Positions 6,417 through 12,854 are shown, counted from the stretch's first letter. The stretch is DNA of 12,962 bases from Desulfobacteraceae bacterium (GCA_003599475.1 QZKK01000099.1:1-12962); one strand, 5' to 3'. Program-made: numbers and translations. Notes: generated from the sequence alone by a model not told the origin.

Positions 6417-7199
6417 ATGAACCTTTCGGAACTCAGCGGCGGATTTCAACGCCTCGGCCGATGGCTGCGGAAAAAGTACCTCCATCCGGTCCTGAGAGGG
6501 TCCGCCGGATACCTGTTGGAGATCACCGAGCCGCACCGTCAGGATCCCCCCTCCGCAAACGAATGGAAGCAGAAGGCGCTTTCGGACTTCAGCCGATGGC
6601 TGGAGGACATCCCTGAAAACGGTCCGCTCGACGGGGGGGTGGAAACGGACGGCTGCGATCTCTATACGATGCTGACCGAGTTTGCCGCACTGCGACAGGA
6701 AATCAAGCTGCAGACGCGGGAACAGCACAAAACGCTGAAGATCCAGGAGGCCTTGATCGACGGTCACCGGCAGATTGTCGACCTGTATAAAGATCGAATC
6801 GATAAGATCGACCGGTTGGAGGAATCCATCCGAAGAAGTACCGAGAAAAAGACCGTTTTACCGTTTCTTGAAATTCGCGACGCGCTGGTCCGGGGCCTTG
6901 CGGCCGCCCGAACCGCCTGCGTCTCCGAGGGGCTCTTTCGACGCCCTCCCAAGGGAATTCAAGGGGTTGTGGAAGGATATGAACTGGCACTGAGGCGGTT
7001 TGACCGGGCCCTCGCACTGATCGATGTCCGGCCGATCCTTGCCGTCGGAAGACCCTTTGATCCCATTTGCATGCTTGCCGTCGATCGAAGCAAAATCCCC
7101 GACAAGGCGCCCGGAATCGTTCTGGAAGAATACGTCTGCGGGTTTATCCGGGGCGACGAGCTCATCCGGGCAGCCGAAGTGGTGGTCAATGCAAGCTGA
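6417..7199 (+). CDS. GrpE-like nucleotide exchange factor with long coiled coil
   Basis: 260 residues, longer than E. coli GrpE (about 197). Residues 1-80 are unfamiliar and include a basic amphipathic start (GRWLRKKYL). Residues about 84-145 form a charged heptad-rich coiled coil (LRQEIKLQTREQHKTLKIQE..., then KDRIDKIDRLEESIRR), followed by a four-helix region. Residues about 203-258 match the GrpE beta domain: PILAVGRPFDPICMLAV corresponds to the canonical xxxPLDPxxHxAI segment, then APGIVLEEYVCGF and ELIRAAEVVV, where GrpE has GxIxRxAxVxV. GrpE dimers open Hsp70's nucleotide site to release ADP. The gene follows the J-like gene after 18 bases and precedes the DnaK-like gene by 53. Shine-Dalgarno is poor, so lower expression or coupling is likely. 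The Cys residues are unusual but not conserved motifs. Confidence 0.82.
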   Translation: MNLSELSGGFQRLGRWLRKKYLHPVLRGSAGYLLEITEPHRQDPPSANEWKQKALSDFSRWLEDIPENGPLDGGVETDGCDLYTMLTEFAALRQEIKLQTREQHKTLKIQEALIDGHRQIVDLYKDRIDKIDRLEESIRRSTEKKTVLPFLEIRDALVRGLAAARTACVSEGLFRRPPKGIQGVVEGYELALRRFDRALALIDVRPILAVGRPFDPICMLAVDRSKIPDKAPGIVLEEYVCGFIRGDELIRAAEVVVNAS

Positions 7200-7222
7200 T
7201 CTTTTCATCAAATTTTTGATCA
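7197..7222 (+). promoter_or_regulatory. AT-rich hairpin between the GrpE-like and DnaK-like genes
   Basis: TGATC (7197-7201) pairs with GATCA (7218-7222), enclosing ATCAAA/TTTGAT (7208-7213, 7216-7221) as an alternative, mutually exclusive pairing. It could be an mRNA processing or stability element that separates dnaK expression from the upstream genes. It has a T-run but no GC stem, so it is not a convincing terminator. Confidence 0.3.
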
Positions 7223-7233
7223 TATTTTCATCC

Positions 7234-7239
7234 GGGAGG
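7234..7239 (+). promoter_or_regulatory. Strong ribosome binding site of the DnaK-like gene
   Basis: GGGAGG lies 13 bases before the ATG at 7253. The sequence is the best Shine-Dalgarno within the cassette, though its spacing is longer than ideal. It fits higher DnaK output than for its co-chaperones. Confidence 0.5.
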
Positions 7240-7252
7240 TAGAGACAAAATC

Positions 7253-9010
7253 ATGGAGCCGATTATCGGAATCGATCTTGGAACCACAAATTCCGAGGTT
7301 GCATACGGTTTCGAGGGTGGAATGGAAGTCATCTGCGAAGGGGACGACGGCATCGTCCCATCGTGTGTCGGCCTGATCGAAGACGGGCGGGTGCTCGTGG
7401 GCAGGGAGGCATGGCATCAGGCGGTCGCCGCTCCGGACCGGACCGTACTTTCAGTCAAGCGCCGGATGGGAACGGAAGAAAAGATCCGGCTGGGAGCGGA
7501 ATCGTTTTCCCCCCAGGAGATCTCGGCATTCATTTTAAAGGACTTGAAAGAGCGCGCCGAAAGGCGGCTGAACAAACCGGTAAACAAGGCCGTGATCACC
7601 GTTCCGGCGTACTTTACGGACGCCCAGCGCCAGGCCACCCGAGAAGCCGGGGAAATTGCAGGCTTGGAGGTTGTGCGGATCATCAATGAACCGACCGCAG
7701 CCGCGCTGGCTTATGAAAGCTCGGATCCGGAAACCCGGCACATTCTGGTTTACGACCTGGGAGGGGGGACCTTCGACGTATCGATTGTAAGGATCGAAAA
7801 CAGCGTGGTGGAAGTCCTGTCCAGCACCGGTGATAATCTCCTGGGCGGAGACGACTTCGACCGCAAAATCGTCAAACGTCTTTTAGACCATATCGAAAGC
7901 AAGCACCAGCTCAAGCTGACCGAAGATCCCGTCGCTCTGGCAAGACTCAAACGGTCGGCCGAGGCGGCCAAAAAGGAGCTGTCCTTTGCCCCCTTTTCGC
8001 TCGTGGAAGAGGATCACATCGGGCATAAAAACGGGCAGCCGGTGCATCTTTCCTTCGAGCTGTCCCGGCATGAGTTCGAGGCCATGATCGAAAACGAGCT
8101 TTCCCGAACCATGGAATCGGTGAACAAGGCACTGAAAGACGCCGCCATGCTGCCGTCTGCAATCGAAAAAATCATCCTGGTGGGAGGCTCGACCCGCATA
8201 CCGAAGATCGCTGAAATGCTGGAGGAAAAATTCGGCATCCAGCCGCACGGCGAGATCGACCCGGACCTCTGTGTGTCCATCGGGGCGGGGATTCAGGCGG
8301 CAAGGGAGATGGGCATCGACCGATCGGCCGTGCTGGTGGATATCACCCCCTATACGTTCGGAACTTCGGCTCTCGGTTCCGTGAACGGACAACCGAGCCT
8401 GACCCAGTTCGTTCCCCTGATCCGGCGGAACACCAAGATTCCGGCCAGAAGAAGCGAGGTCTTTTTAACCGTCTACGAGGATCAGGAAGCAGTCGATGTT
8501 CGCATTTATCAGGGAGAAGCTCCCGATGCCGAAGACAATGTCCTGCTGGGAAATTACCTGTTCAACCTGACCCCGTCTCCGGCCGGCAGCGAAATTACCC
8601 TTCATTTCGACCTCGACTTAAACGGGATCTTGAAGATCCGGGCGGTTGAAAAACATACCGGCAAACAGATCGATGCCGTCATCGAAAACGCGATCTCGCG
8701 TTTTACGGCGGATGAATTGTCCCGAACGCGCAACCGGGTGCGGGAATTATGGGACCACGGCCGGCAGGAGTCGGAAACGGATGCCGAATCCCAGCCTGCC
8801 GAAGCGTCGTTTCAGGAAGAGATCCCGGATGAATTTCTCGAGATCATTCACCGTTCCGAAGTAAAACTTGCCGATGCCGCCGAAGACGATCGTGATGAAA
8901 TCATCAACCGGATGGAGGACCTCCGCGACGCACTGAAGGAAAACCGAATGGAGGATGCCCGGCGCTTTCGGGATGAGCTGGATGATATCCTGTTCTATCT
9001 GGAAGATTGA
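7253..9010 (+). CDS. DnaK/Hsp70-family chaperone, accessory type
   Basis: 585 residues against 638 in E. coli DnaK. Nucleotide-binding domain: phosphate 1 loop GIDLGTTNS (6-14), VYDLGGGTFDVS (166-177), adenosine-site GGSTRIP (311-317), all intact, so ATPase activity is expected. The segment between SVKRRMG and SPQEISA is about 25 residues shorter than in E. coli, i.e. the insert typical of Gram-negative DnaKs is missing. R142, N145 and T148 (RIINEPT) correspond to E. coli R167, N170 and T173, which contact or respond to DnaJ. The interdomain linker is VLVDITPY (360-367) instead of VLLLDVTPL. The beta-sandwich substrate domain follows, then a short helical lid ending ...DDILFYLED without the EEVKDKK-type tail. 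It heads no operon of its own but sits with J-like and GrpE-like genes. Likely a specialised paralog; the housekeeping dnaK should lie elsewhere. Confidence 0.93.
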   Translation: MEPIIGIDLGTTNSEVAYGFEGGMEVICEGDDGIVPSCVGLIEDGRVLVGREAWHQAVAAPDRTVLSVKRRMGTEEKIRLGAESFSPQEISAFILKDLKERAERRLNKPVNKAVITVPAYFTDAQRQATREAGEIAGLEVVRIINEPTAAALAYESSDPETRHILVYDLGGGTFDVSIVRIENSVVEVLSSTGDNLLGGDDFDRKIVKRLLDHIESKHQLKLTEDPVALARLKRSAEAAKKELSFAPFSLVEEDHIGHKNGQPVHLSFELSRHEFEAMIENELSRTMESVNKALKDAAMLPSAIEKIILVGGSTRIPKIAEMLEEKFGIQPHGEIDPDLCVSIGAGIQAAREMGIDRSAVLVDITPYTFGTSALGSVNGQPSLTQFVPLIRRNTKIPARRSEVFLTVYEDQEAVDVRIYQGEAPDAEDNVLLGNYLFNLTPSPAGSEITLHFDLDLNGILKIRAVEKHTGKQIDAVIENAISRFTADELSRTRNRVRELWDHGRQESETDAESQPAEASFQEEIPDEFLEIIHRSEVKLADAAEDDRDEIINRMEDLRDALKENRMEDARRFRDELDDILFYLED

Positions 9011-9016
9011 ATCTGA

Positions 9017-9364
9017 ATGGAAACGTGCCCGACATGTCATGCCGCCTTAAAGGGAGAAATCCGCTGCAGAAGGTGCAAGACCGATCTGAGCCGGGCAGCC
9101 GATACCGCATCGAAGGCGGAATCCCACCGGCTTGCCGCCGTCGAAGCCTATCGGTCCGGCCGCTATGAAGAGATGCGGCGGCATGCCGGCCGCTCGTTTT
9201 CACTGCAGCGTACGCCGAAAAACACCCCCCTGTTCGCTTGTGCCGCCCTGCTTTGCGGAGATTACGGGCTGGCCGTCAAGCTCTGGAAACTGCACACGGG
9301 TGTTCGCCCCACCGACAAGCCCTTTGCACCAAAGAAATTTCCCCCGCAATCTCAATTCCCTTAA
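9017..9364 (+). CDS. Zinc-ribbon protein with TPR-like helices, last gene of the Hsp70-like cassette
   Basis: 115 residues. Cys4, Cys7, Cys17 and Cys20 (CPTC...CRRC) form a classic zinc-ribbon-like four-Cys site. Residues about 30-95 look like helical TPR-type pairs (AAVEAYRSGRYEEMRRHAG; LFACAALLCGDYGLAVKLWKLH). The gene starts only six bases after the dnaK-like stop, with GGAAG about 10 bases upstream, so it is co-translated with it. Possible role: client or RNA/protein adaptor for the chaperone, supplying a zinc module missing from the J-like protein (inference). The last 17 or so residues (TDKPFAPKKFPPQ...) run into sequence that belongs to a nucleotidyltransferase remnant, so the native C-terminus may have been lost. 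Confidence 0.72.
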   Translation: METCPTCHAALKGEIRCRRCKTDLSRAADTASKAESHRLAAVEAYRSGRYEEMRRHAGRSFSLQRTPKNTPLFACAALLCGDYGLAVKLWKLHTGVRPTDKPFAPKKFPPQSQFP

Positions 9365-9497
9365 TTTCATGGAGGTTGCATACCTTCTTGAGGCACTCCT
9401 GGGGCGCAAAGTCGAATTGGTTACCCTTGAGGCTCTCAGCCCGCACATCGGGCCTCATATTTTAAGGGAGGTAAAGCGTGTCCCTATCGCCGCATGA
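9345..9497 (+). pseudogene. MNT-type nucleotidyltransferase, C-terminal remnant
   Basis: From about 9345 the plus strand reads FMEVAYLLEALLGRKVELVT and then LSPHIGPHILREVKRVPI, ending at TGA 9495-9497. This is the usual C-terminus of small nucleotidyltransferases of the MntA/MNT family (LLGRKVDLVT..., SP.I...IL.EV..V). The N-terminal GSRARG...D.D catalytic part is absent: upstream the same frame only shadows the zinc-ribbon gene. An internal ATG at 9369 would give about 42 residues. MNT proteins are antitoxins that AMPylate HepT toxins. Non-functional here. Confidence 0.7.
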
Positions 9498-9603
9498 GTA
9501 TATCCGCGCCGCTTCATCTTCTATCGGATTTCCGAATCATATGCGGCGGGGCGCATCGAGTCCCTATGGAGCACTGCCGGCGGAATGGAGAAAGGTGCGA
9601 TAA
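9478..9603 (+). pseudogene. HepT/DUF86-like toxin, N-terminal remnant
   Basis: A GTG at 9478, five bases after a strong GGGAGGT, overlaps the end of the MNT remnant by 20 bases, as is normal for MNT-HepT pairs. It begins VSLSPHEYIRAA, resembling the DUF86 start (SPxEYLRHILDE), then loses similarity and stops at TAA 9601-9603 after 41 residues. The match is short, so the call rests mainly on position and the excellent ribosome binding site. It overlaps the end of the hydrolase gene on the other strand. Confidence 0.4.
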
Positions 9604-10490
9604 CTCCGAATCGTCTCCTTCCTTTTCTCGTAGAAGGGAACGTGGCCGCAATTTTCAAGTACGACGAGACGGCAGCGGGGGATCCGGGCACGCATCTTCT
9701 CCGCGGCGGAGACGTCGAGAATTGCGTCTTCTTTCCCCCATAAAACCAGGGCCTCGGCCTTGATGCGTTCGAGGCGGGCCTCCAGGAGGTCAAGCCCCGA
9801 ACCCAGGAGATCCTGCATGATCCTATCGCGAACTGCCTGATCGGCCGTTGATTTCTTCAGGAAGTATTCCTTGAATCTTCCGGGAATCCATGGGGGTTTG
9901 TAGAAGAGGTTCCGGATCAGCGCGTCGAATTCGGCAACCGTTCTGCAGCGGAAAATATTAACCCCCTCTTCGAAGAACTTTTTCGAAGCACGACTCTGAT
10001 AGAGGCTGTCCATACTGAGCGGAGCCATCAAAAAAAGGCTCTTGACGCGCTCCGGGTATTCCCCTGCATAGTATGCCGCGACGGCGCCTCCCATCGAAAT
10101 TCCCGCCAGGTGGAAAGATTCAAGGCCAAGGGATTGGATAAAGCCGTTCAGCCGCTCCGCCTGGCGGGGGATCCCATGGTCCGCCTGAGGCAATCGGCTG
10201 CTTTCACCGAATCCGGGCAGATCCGGTGCGATCACCCGGTAGGATCGACTGAGGGCGGGGATAAAGGTCCAGAACCGGTCTTTGTCGGCACCGAAGCCGT
10301 GAAGCAAAAGGATCGTCTCCCCTCTTCCACCGTCCAGATAGACCCACCTGCAGTTGTCAACGAAAGTTTCCCGCCATTTGATCCCGCCCATCATTCGGAC
10401 CGCCCGGTTGAAGCATCCGACGAGAGCACCGGGAAACCGCCGATAGACCAGCCATACGAGCAAGAGGAATACCGCAGGACTTAAAATCAC
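9564..10490 (-). CDS. Membrane-anchored alpha/beta hydrolase (ABHD6/monoacylglycerol lipase-like)
   Basis: 308 residues from a GTG at 10490. Residues about 3-17 (LSPAVFLLLVWLVYRRF) form an N-terminal membrane anchor. The alpha/beta hydrolase core follows: oxyanion-hole HGFGADKD (64-71), nucleophile elbow GISMGG with Ser132, acid Asp255 (WGKEDAIL) and His283 (ENCGHVPF), so the catalytic triad is complete. A cap domain lies at about 160-235. The combination of an N-terminal anchor with this core recalls ABHD6-type lipases and esterases that act on lipids at the membrane; the substrate is unknown. The gene follows the TerC-like gene by 84 bases on the same strand. A GGGAGAAG about 10 bases upstream supports the GTG; an in-frame stop (TGA) lies 11 codons before it, with no earlier ATG. 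Confidence 0.88.
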   Translation of the reverse strand: MILSPAVFLLLVWLVYRRFPGALVGCFNRAVRMMGGIKWRETFVDNCRWVYLDGGRGETILLLHGFGADKDRFWTFIPALSRSYRVIAPDLPGFGESSRLPQADHGIPRQAERLNGFIQSLGLESFHLAGISMGGAVAAYYAGEYPERVKSLFLMAPLSMDSLYQSRASKKFFEEGVNIFRCRTVAEFDALIRNLFYKPPWIPGRFKEYFLKKSTADQAVRDRIMQDLLGSGLDLLEARLERIKAEALVLWGKEDAILDVSAAEKMRARIPRCRLVVLENCGHVPFYEKRKETIRSYRTFLHSAGSAP

Positions 10491-10492
10491 TG

Positions 10493-10531
10493 CTATTTCT
10501 TCTCCCGAAAGTTTCCGCCATCAAGACACAA
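10493..10531 (-). CDS. Possible 12-codon leader ORF before the hydrolase
   Basis: On the minus strand, TTG at 10531 opens a 12-codon frame (M/L-CLDGGNFREKK) ending in TAG at 10493-10495, two bases before the hydrolase GTG. Its AGGAGG (10539-10544) is the strongest Shine-Dalgarno in the gap and sits seven bases upstream. It could couple ribosomes into the hydrolase gene. Equally it may be a leftover of an older start region. Nothing suggests a functional peptide. Confidence 0.3.
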   Translation of the reverse strand: MCLDGGNFREKK

Positions 10532-10574
10532 AGGCTTTCCTCCTCTTTCTGCACGATAGGGACAGCTCCCGGAT

Positions 10575-11285
10575 TCAGGTCCGCTCAACGGATTCGAACC
10601 TTTTTTTCCTGTTTTGCTCGTACCGCATCTGCAGGATTTCGACGAATAACGCAAATCCCATGGGAAGATAGATATAGGCCTTCGGCACATGCTTATGCAG
10701 ACCTTCCATGAAAATCGTGATACCGATGGTGATCAGAAAGGAGAGCGCCAGGATCTTCAGTGCGGGATGGTGAAGGATGAATTCGCCGATCGGTCCGGCG
10801 AACACCAGAATGGCAAGAAAGGATACGATCACTGCCGAAACGATGATCCACACCTTGTCGGTAAGCCCGATGGCCGTGATCACCGAATCGATCGAAAAGA
10901 CGATATCCAGAAGGACGATCTGGAAAAGGACGGATCTGTACCCCCGGGCGAGATCCTTAACCGGCTCCGGTTCCTCACGGAACTCTACGGTATGGTGAAT
11001 TTCTCTGACCGCTTTCCATAAGAGAAAAAGCCCGCCTGCAAGAAGAATCAAATCGCGAACGGACAGTTGAAGGACAATCGGTGCGGTCAGATTGGAAAGC
11101 ATCAGCAGGATAAAGAGCATGACGATCCGCGCCGCCATTGCAAGCATCAGCCCGAAGACCCTCGCCCTGTTCCGGTGCGATTCCGGAAGGCGGCCGACGA
11201 AGATCGAGATCACCAGAATGTTGTCCACCCCCAGGACAAGCTCCAAACCGACCAAAAGCAGCAGCAACGCAATCGCATCGGCCAT
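10575..11285 (-). CDS. TerC family integral membrane protein (YgdQ-like)
   Basis: 236 residues, matching the single-domain TerC/YgdQ length. About seven membrane helices are visible. The acidic signatures are intact: E15 and D21-N22 in LELVLGVDNILV of helix 1, and D127/D133 in LLDIVFSIDSVITAIGL. QLSVRDLILLAGGLFLLWKA and HVPKAYIYLPMGFAL are also typical of YgdQ. TerC proteins are linked to metal-ion (Mn, tellurite) handling, and some are manganese exporters that protect secreted or membrane metalloenzymes; the substrate here is unproven. Start is the ATG at 11285 with a moderate GGGAAA-type site; no upstream ATG is in frame. It probably heads a two-gene unit with the hydrolase. Confidence 0.92.
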   Translation of the reverse strand: MADAIALLLLLVGLELVLGVDNILVISIFVGRLPESHRNRARVFGLMLAMAARIVMLFILLMLSNLTAPIVLQLSVRDLILLAGGLFLLWKAVREIHHTVEFREEPEPVKDLARGYRSVLFQIVLLDIVFSIDSVITAIGLTDKVWIIVSAVIVSFLAILVFAGPIGEFILHHPALKILALSFLITIGITIFMEGLHKHVPKAYIYLPMGFALFVEILQMRYEQNRKKRFESVERT

Positions 11286-11422
11286 GGTTTCCCTTTCCCT
11301 CGCAAGAGCAAAGATCGCGCTGTAAAGACGCGCAGGAATCTGGTAGAAAGGATTCTCGGGCTTTCGGGCGATCGCATCCGTTCTTGTTTGTGTGCATGAG
11401 CGAAAACCGAGAAAACTTCTAT

Positions 11423-11429
11423 AAGGAGG
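11423..11429 (+). promoter_or_regulatory. Ribosome binding site of ridA
   Basis: AAGGAGG lies eight bases before the ATG at 11438 and fixes that start; an in-frame ATG 14 codons upstream (11396) has no such site. Confidence 0.8.
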
Positions 11430-11437
11430 ATCGTACC

Positions 11438-11836
11438 ATGAACCAAAGAGACCGACAACCCATTGAAGTCATTCAAACCGACAAAGCCGGTGCGCCGGTA
11501 GGCCCCTATTCGCAGGGGATCAAAGCGGGAGGATTGGTGTTTGTCGCGGGAGAAAAGGGGATGGATCCCGCAACCGGAAAGATCGTTCCCGGAGGAATCG
11601 AACCGGAAACCCGCCGCACGCTTGAAAACATCAAGGCGATCCTGGAGGCTGCAGGAACCGGTCTGGACCGGGTGGTCAGCACCTTTGTCTTCATGACGGA
11701 CCTGACCGAGTTTTCGAAGATGAACGAAATCTACGCGCAGTACTTTACAAAAAACCCTCCGGGTCGGACCACTGTGGAGGTAAAGTCCCTTCCTGTCGGA
11801 GCCCGGGTGGAAATCACCGCCTACGCGCTGGCATAA
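11438..11836 (+). CDS. ridA: RidA family enamine/imine deaminase
   Basis: 132 residues, the family's normal size. RidA hydrolyses reactive 2-aminoacrylate and other enamine/imine intermediates released by PLP enzymes, preventing their damage; it works as a cytoplasmic trimer. Visible landmarks: GPYSQG with Tyr24, LENIKAILEAAGTGLDRVV, then PPGRTTVEV with Arg110 (the substrate carboxylate ligand) and VEITAYA with Glu125. The usual SGQ(I/L)P loop reads AGEKGMDP, a modest deviation near the active site that could alter substrate range. The gene is divergent from the TerC-like gene and convergent with tatD; it has its own strong ribosome binding site. Whether it is true RidA or a Rid2-type paralog cannot be settled without comparison. 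Confidence 0.9.
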   Translation: MNQRDRQPIEVIQTDKAGAPVGPYSQGIKAGGLVFVAGEKGMDPATGKIVPGGIEPETRRTLENIKAILEAAGTGLDRVVSTFVFMTDLTEFSKMNEIYAQYFTKNPPGRTTVEVKSLPVGARVEITAYALA

Positions 11837-11839
11837 ACC

Positions 11840-11870
11840 ATTTTAGATTTTAGAATTTAGATTTTAGATT
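11840..11870 (+). repeat. ATTTTAG heptad tandem repeat, right after ridA
   Basis: Four consecutive seven-base units, ATTTTAG, ATTTTAG, AATTTAG, ATTTTAG plus ATT, begin three bases after the ridA stop. The same heptad, in the same orientation, recurs at 12829-12854 next to the tatD start. Confidence 0.8.
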
Positions 11871-11885
11871 GAACTCCCCTGTGTG

Positions 11886-11909
11886 AAATCCGCAGAGAGA
11901 TGCGGATTT
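11886..11909. terminator. Possible bidirectional terminator between ridA and tatD
   Basis: AAATCCGCA (11886-11894), loop GAGAGA, TGCGGATTT (11901-11909): a perfect 9-bp stem with a six-base loop, A-rich on one side and T-rich on the other. The symmetric A/T ends allow it to act in both directions between two convergent genes. The T-run is only three bases, so strength is uncertain. Confidence 0.5.
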
Positions 11910-11959
11910 ACGCAATATGCACAGACTTCTCCCGCCAACCGCCCGGCTTAACTGTGTTT

Positions 11960-11983
11960 CTTTGCGACTTTGCGGCTTTGCGT
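11960..11983 (+). repeat. CTTTGCGN octamer tandem repeat
   Basis: CTTTGCGA, CTTTGCGG, CTTTGCGT occur in a row, followed by more TCTGCG-like words to about 12013. Comparable degenerate CTTTGCG tracts are scattered between genes in many environmental genomes. It lies in the ridA-tatD gap (11837-12031); no gene is visible there. Confidence 0.65.
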
Positions 11984-12031
11984 GAGACTCTTTCGTTCTG
12001 CGTTTATCTGCGGGCTGAAATGCAGTCGGCC

Positions 12032-12826
12032 TTAAAAATCGATCCGAAACAGGCGGCAGGTATTTTCCCAGACGATTGCGGCAAGCACTTCCGGGTCTTC
12101 ACCCCGGACTTCTGCCGTCTTCAACAGGACCGATTTGACGAAGGCAGGTTCGTTTCTACGAACCCGGTTTCTTTCAGGGGTGGGGGTAAGATAGGGCGCA
12201 TCGGTTTCAACCAGCAGCCGCTCCGGAGGAATCCGGGGAATCAGCGTGCGCAGTACGGTTCCCCGCTCCTTGAGGGTGACGATACCGGTGATTCCGATAT
12301 GAAACCCCATGGAAAGATACTGTTCGAGTTCTTCTTCCGTTCCGCTGAAGCAGTGCACGACGCCGGATGCTGTCTTTCCGGAGTGGACCGAAAAAAAGTC
12401 GTTCAGGATACCGACGAGGCGGCCCCGGCTGTCCCGTTCGTGGAAGATGAGAGGCAGATTCAGGTCTTGTGCGATCTCGAGCTGCCGGAACAACCATCGT
12501 TCCTGTTTTTCCTGTGAAGAATGCATGCGATTGAAGTCGAGCCCGATTTCTCCCCATGCCCGGACTTTCCTGTGGAGGGCCAACGCGGAGACGGCTTCAA
12601 GGGCTTCTTCGCTGCAGTCCTTTGCATCGTGCGGGTGAAACCCGACGGAAGCGTAAAGGTCCTCTCTGGACTCCACGAGGGATACGACTGCCTCTGCGCT
12701 TTCCCGGGTCGTTCCCACAACCATCATCCTGGATACGCCGGCGGCATGTGCCCGGCGGATTACCGCATCGAGGTCTTTTTTATACGAACGGTCATCCAGA
12801 TGACAGTGGCTGTCGAACAGTCTCAT
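12032..12826 (-). CDS. tatD: TatD family metal-dependent deoxyribonuclease
   Basis: 264 residues, standard length. The TIM-barrel metal site is complete: His7 and His9 (FDSHCHLD), Glu93 (WGEIGLDF), His129 (LIFHERD), His158 (VHCFSG) and Asp209 (VETDAPYL). The C-terminus has RNEPAFVKSVL, as usual. Members (TatD/YcfH/YjjV group) are magnesium-dependent 3'-5' exonucleases acting on DNA, linked to repair, and occasionally to D-aminoacyl-tRNA or other hydrolysis. The end of the GLDF segment (NRMHSSQEKQ) shows the common Q.x.F pattern. The ATG at 12826 is preceded by two bases and then the ATTTTAG heptads; there is no Shine-Dalgarno. Convergent with ridA. Which of the paralogous TatD groups it belongs to is not decided here. 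Confidence 0.93.
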   Translation of the reverse strand: MRLFDSHCHLDDRSYKKDLDAVIRRAHAAGVSRMMVVGTTRESAEAVVSLVESREDLYASVGFHPHDAKDCSEEALEAVSALALHRKVRAWGEIGLDFNRMHSSQEKQERWLFRQLEIAQDLNLPLIFHERDSRGRLVGILNDFFSVHSGKTASGVVHCFSGTEEELEQYLSMGFHIGITGIVTLKERGTVLRTLIPRIPPERLLVETDAPYLTPTPERNRVRRNEPAFVKSVLLKTAEVRGEDPEVLAAIVWENTCRLFRIDF

Positions 12827-12828
12827 GA

Positions 12829-12854
12829 ATTTTAGATTTTAAATTTTAGATTTT
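12829..12854 (+). repeat. ATTTTAG heptad tandem repeat, at the tatD start
   Basis: Units ATTTTAG, ATTTTAA, ATTTTAG plus ATTTT, same orientation as the copy at 11840-11870. On the minus strand the heptad spells TAAAAT, a -10-like hexamer, and a TTGAAA 17 bases upstream of one such hexamer is present; that -10 would end two bases before the ATG, so transcription from it would start inside tatD. Confidence 0.8.

Noticed and set aside
9439..9453. GCCCG-CACAT-CGGGC hairpin followed by an ATTTT stretch as terminator of the Hsp70-like cassette
   Set aside because: Only five base pairs, lies inside the nucleotidyltransferase reading frame and the T-run is several bases away; not convincing.
11396..11437. 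Earlier in-frame ATG for ridA
   Set aside because: No ribosome binding site and extra 14 residues do not match the family; AAGGAGG supports 11438.
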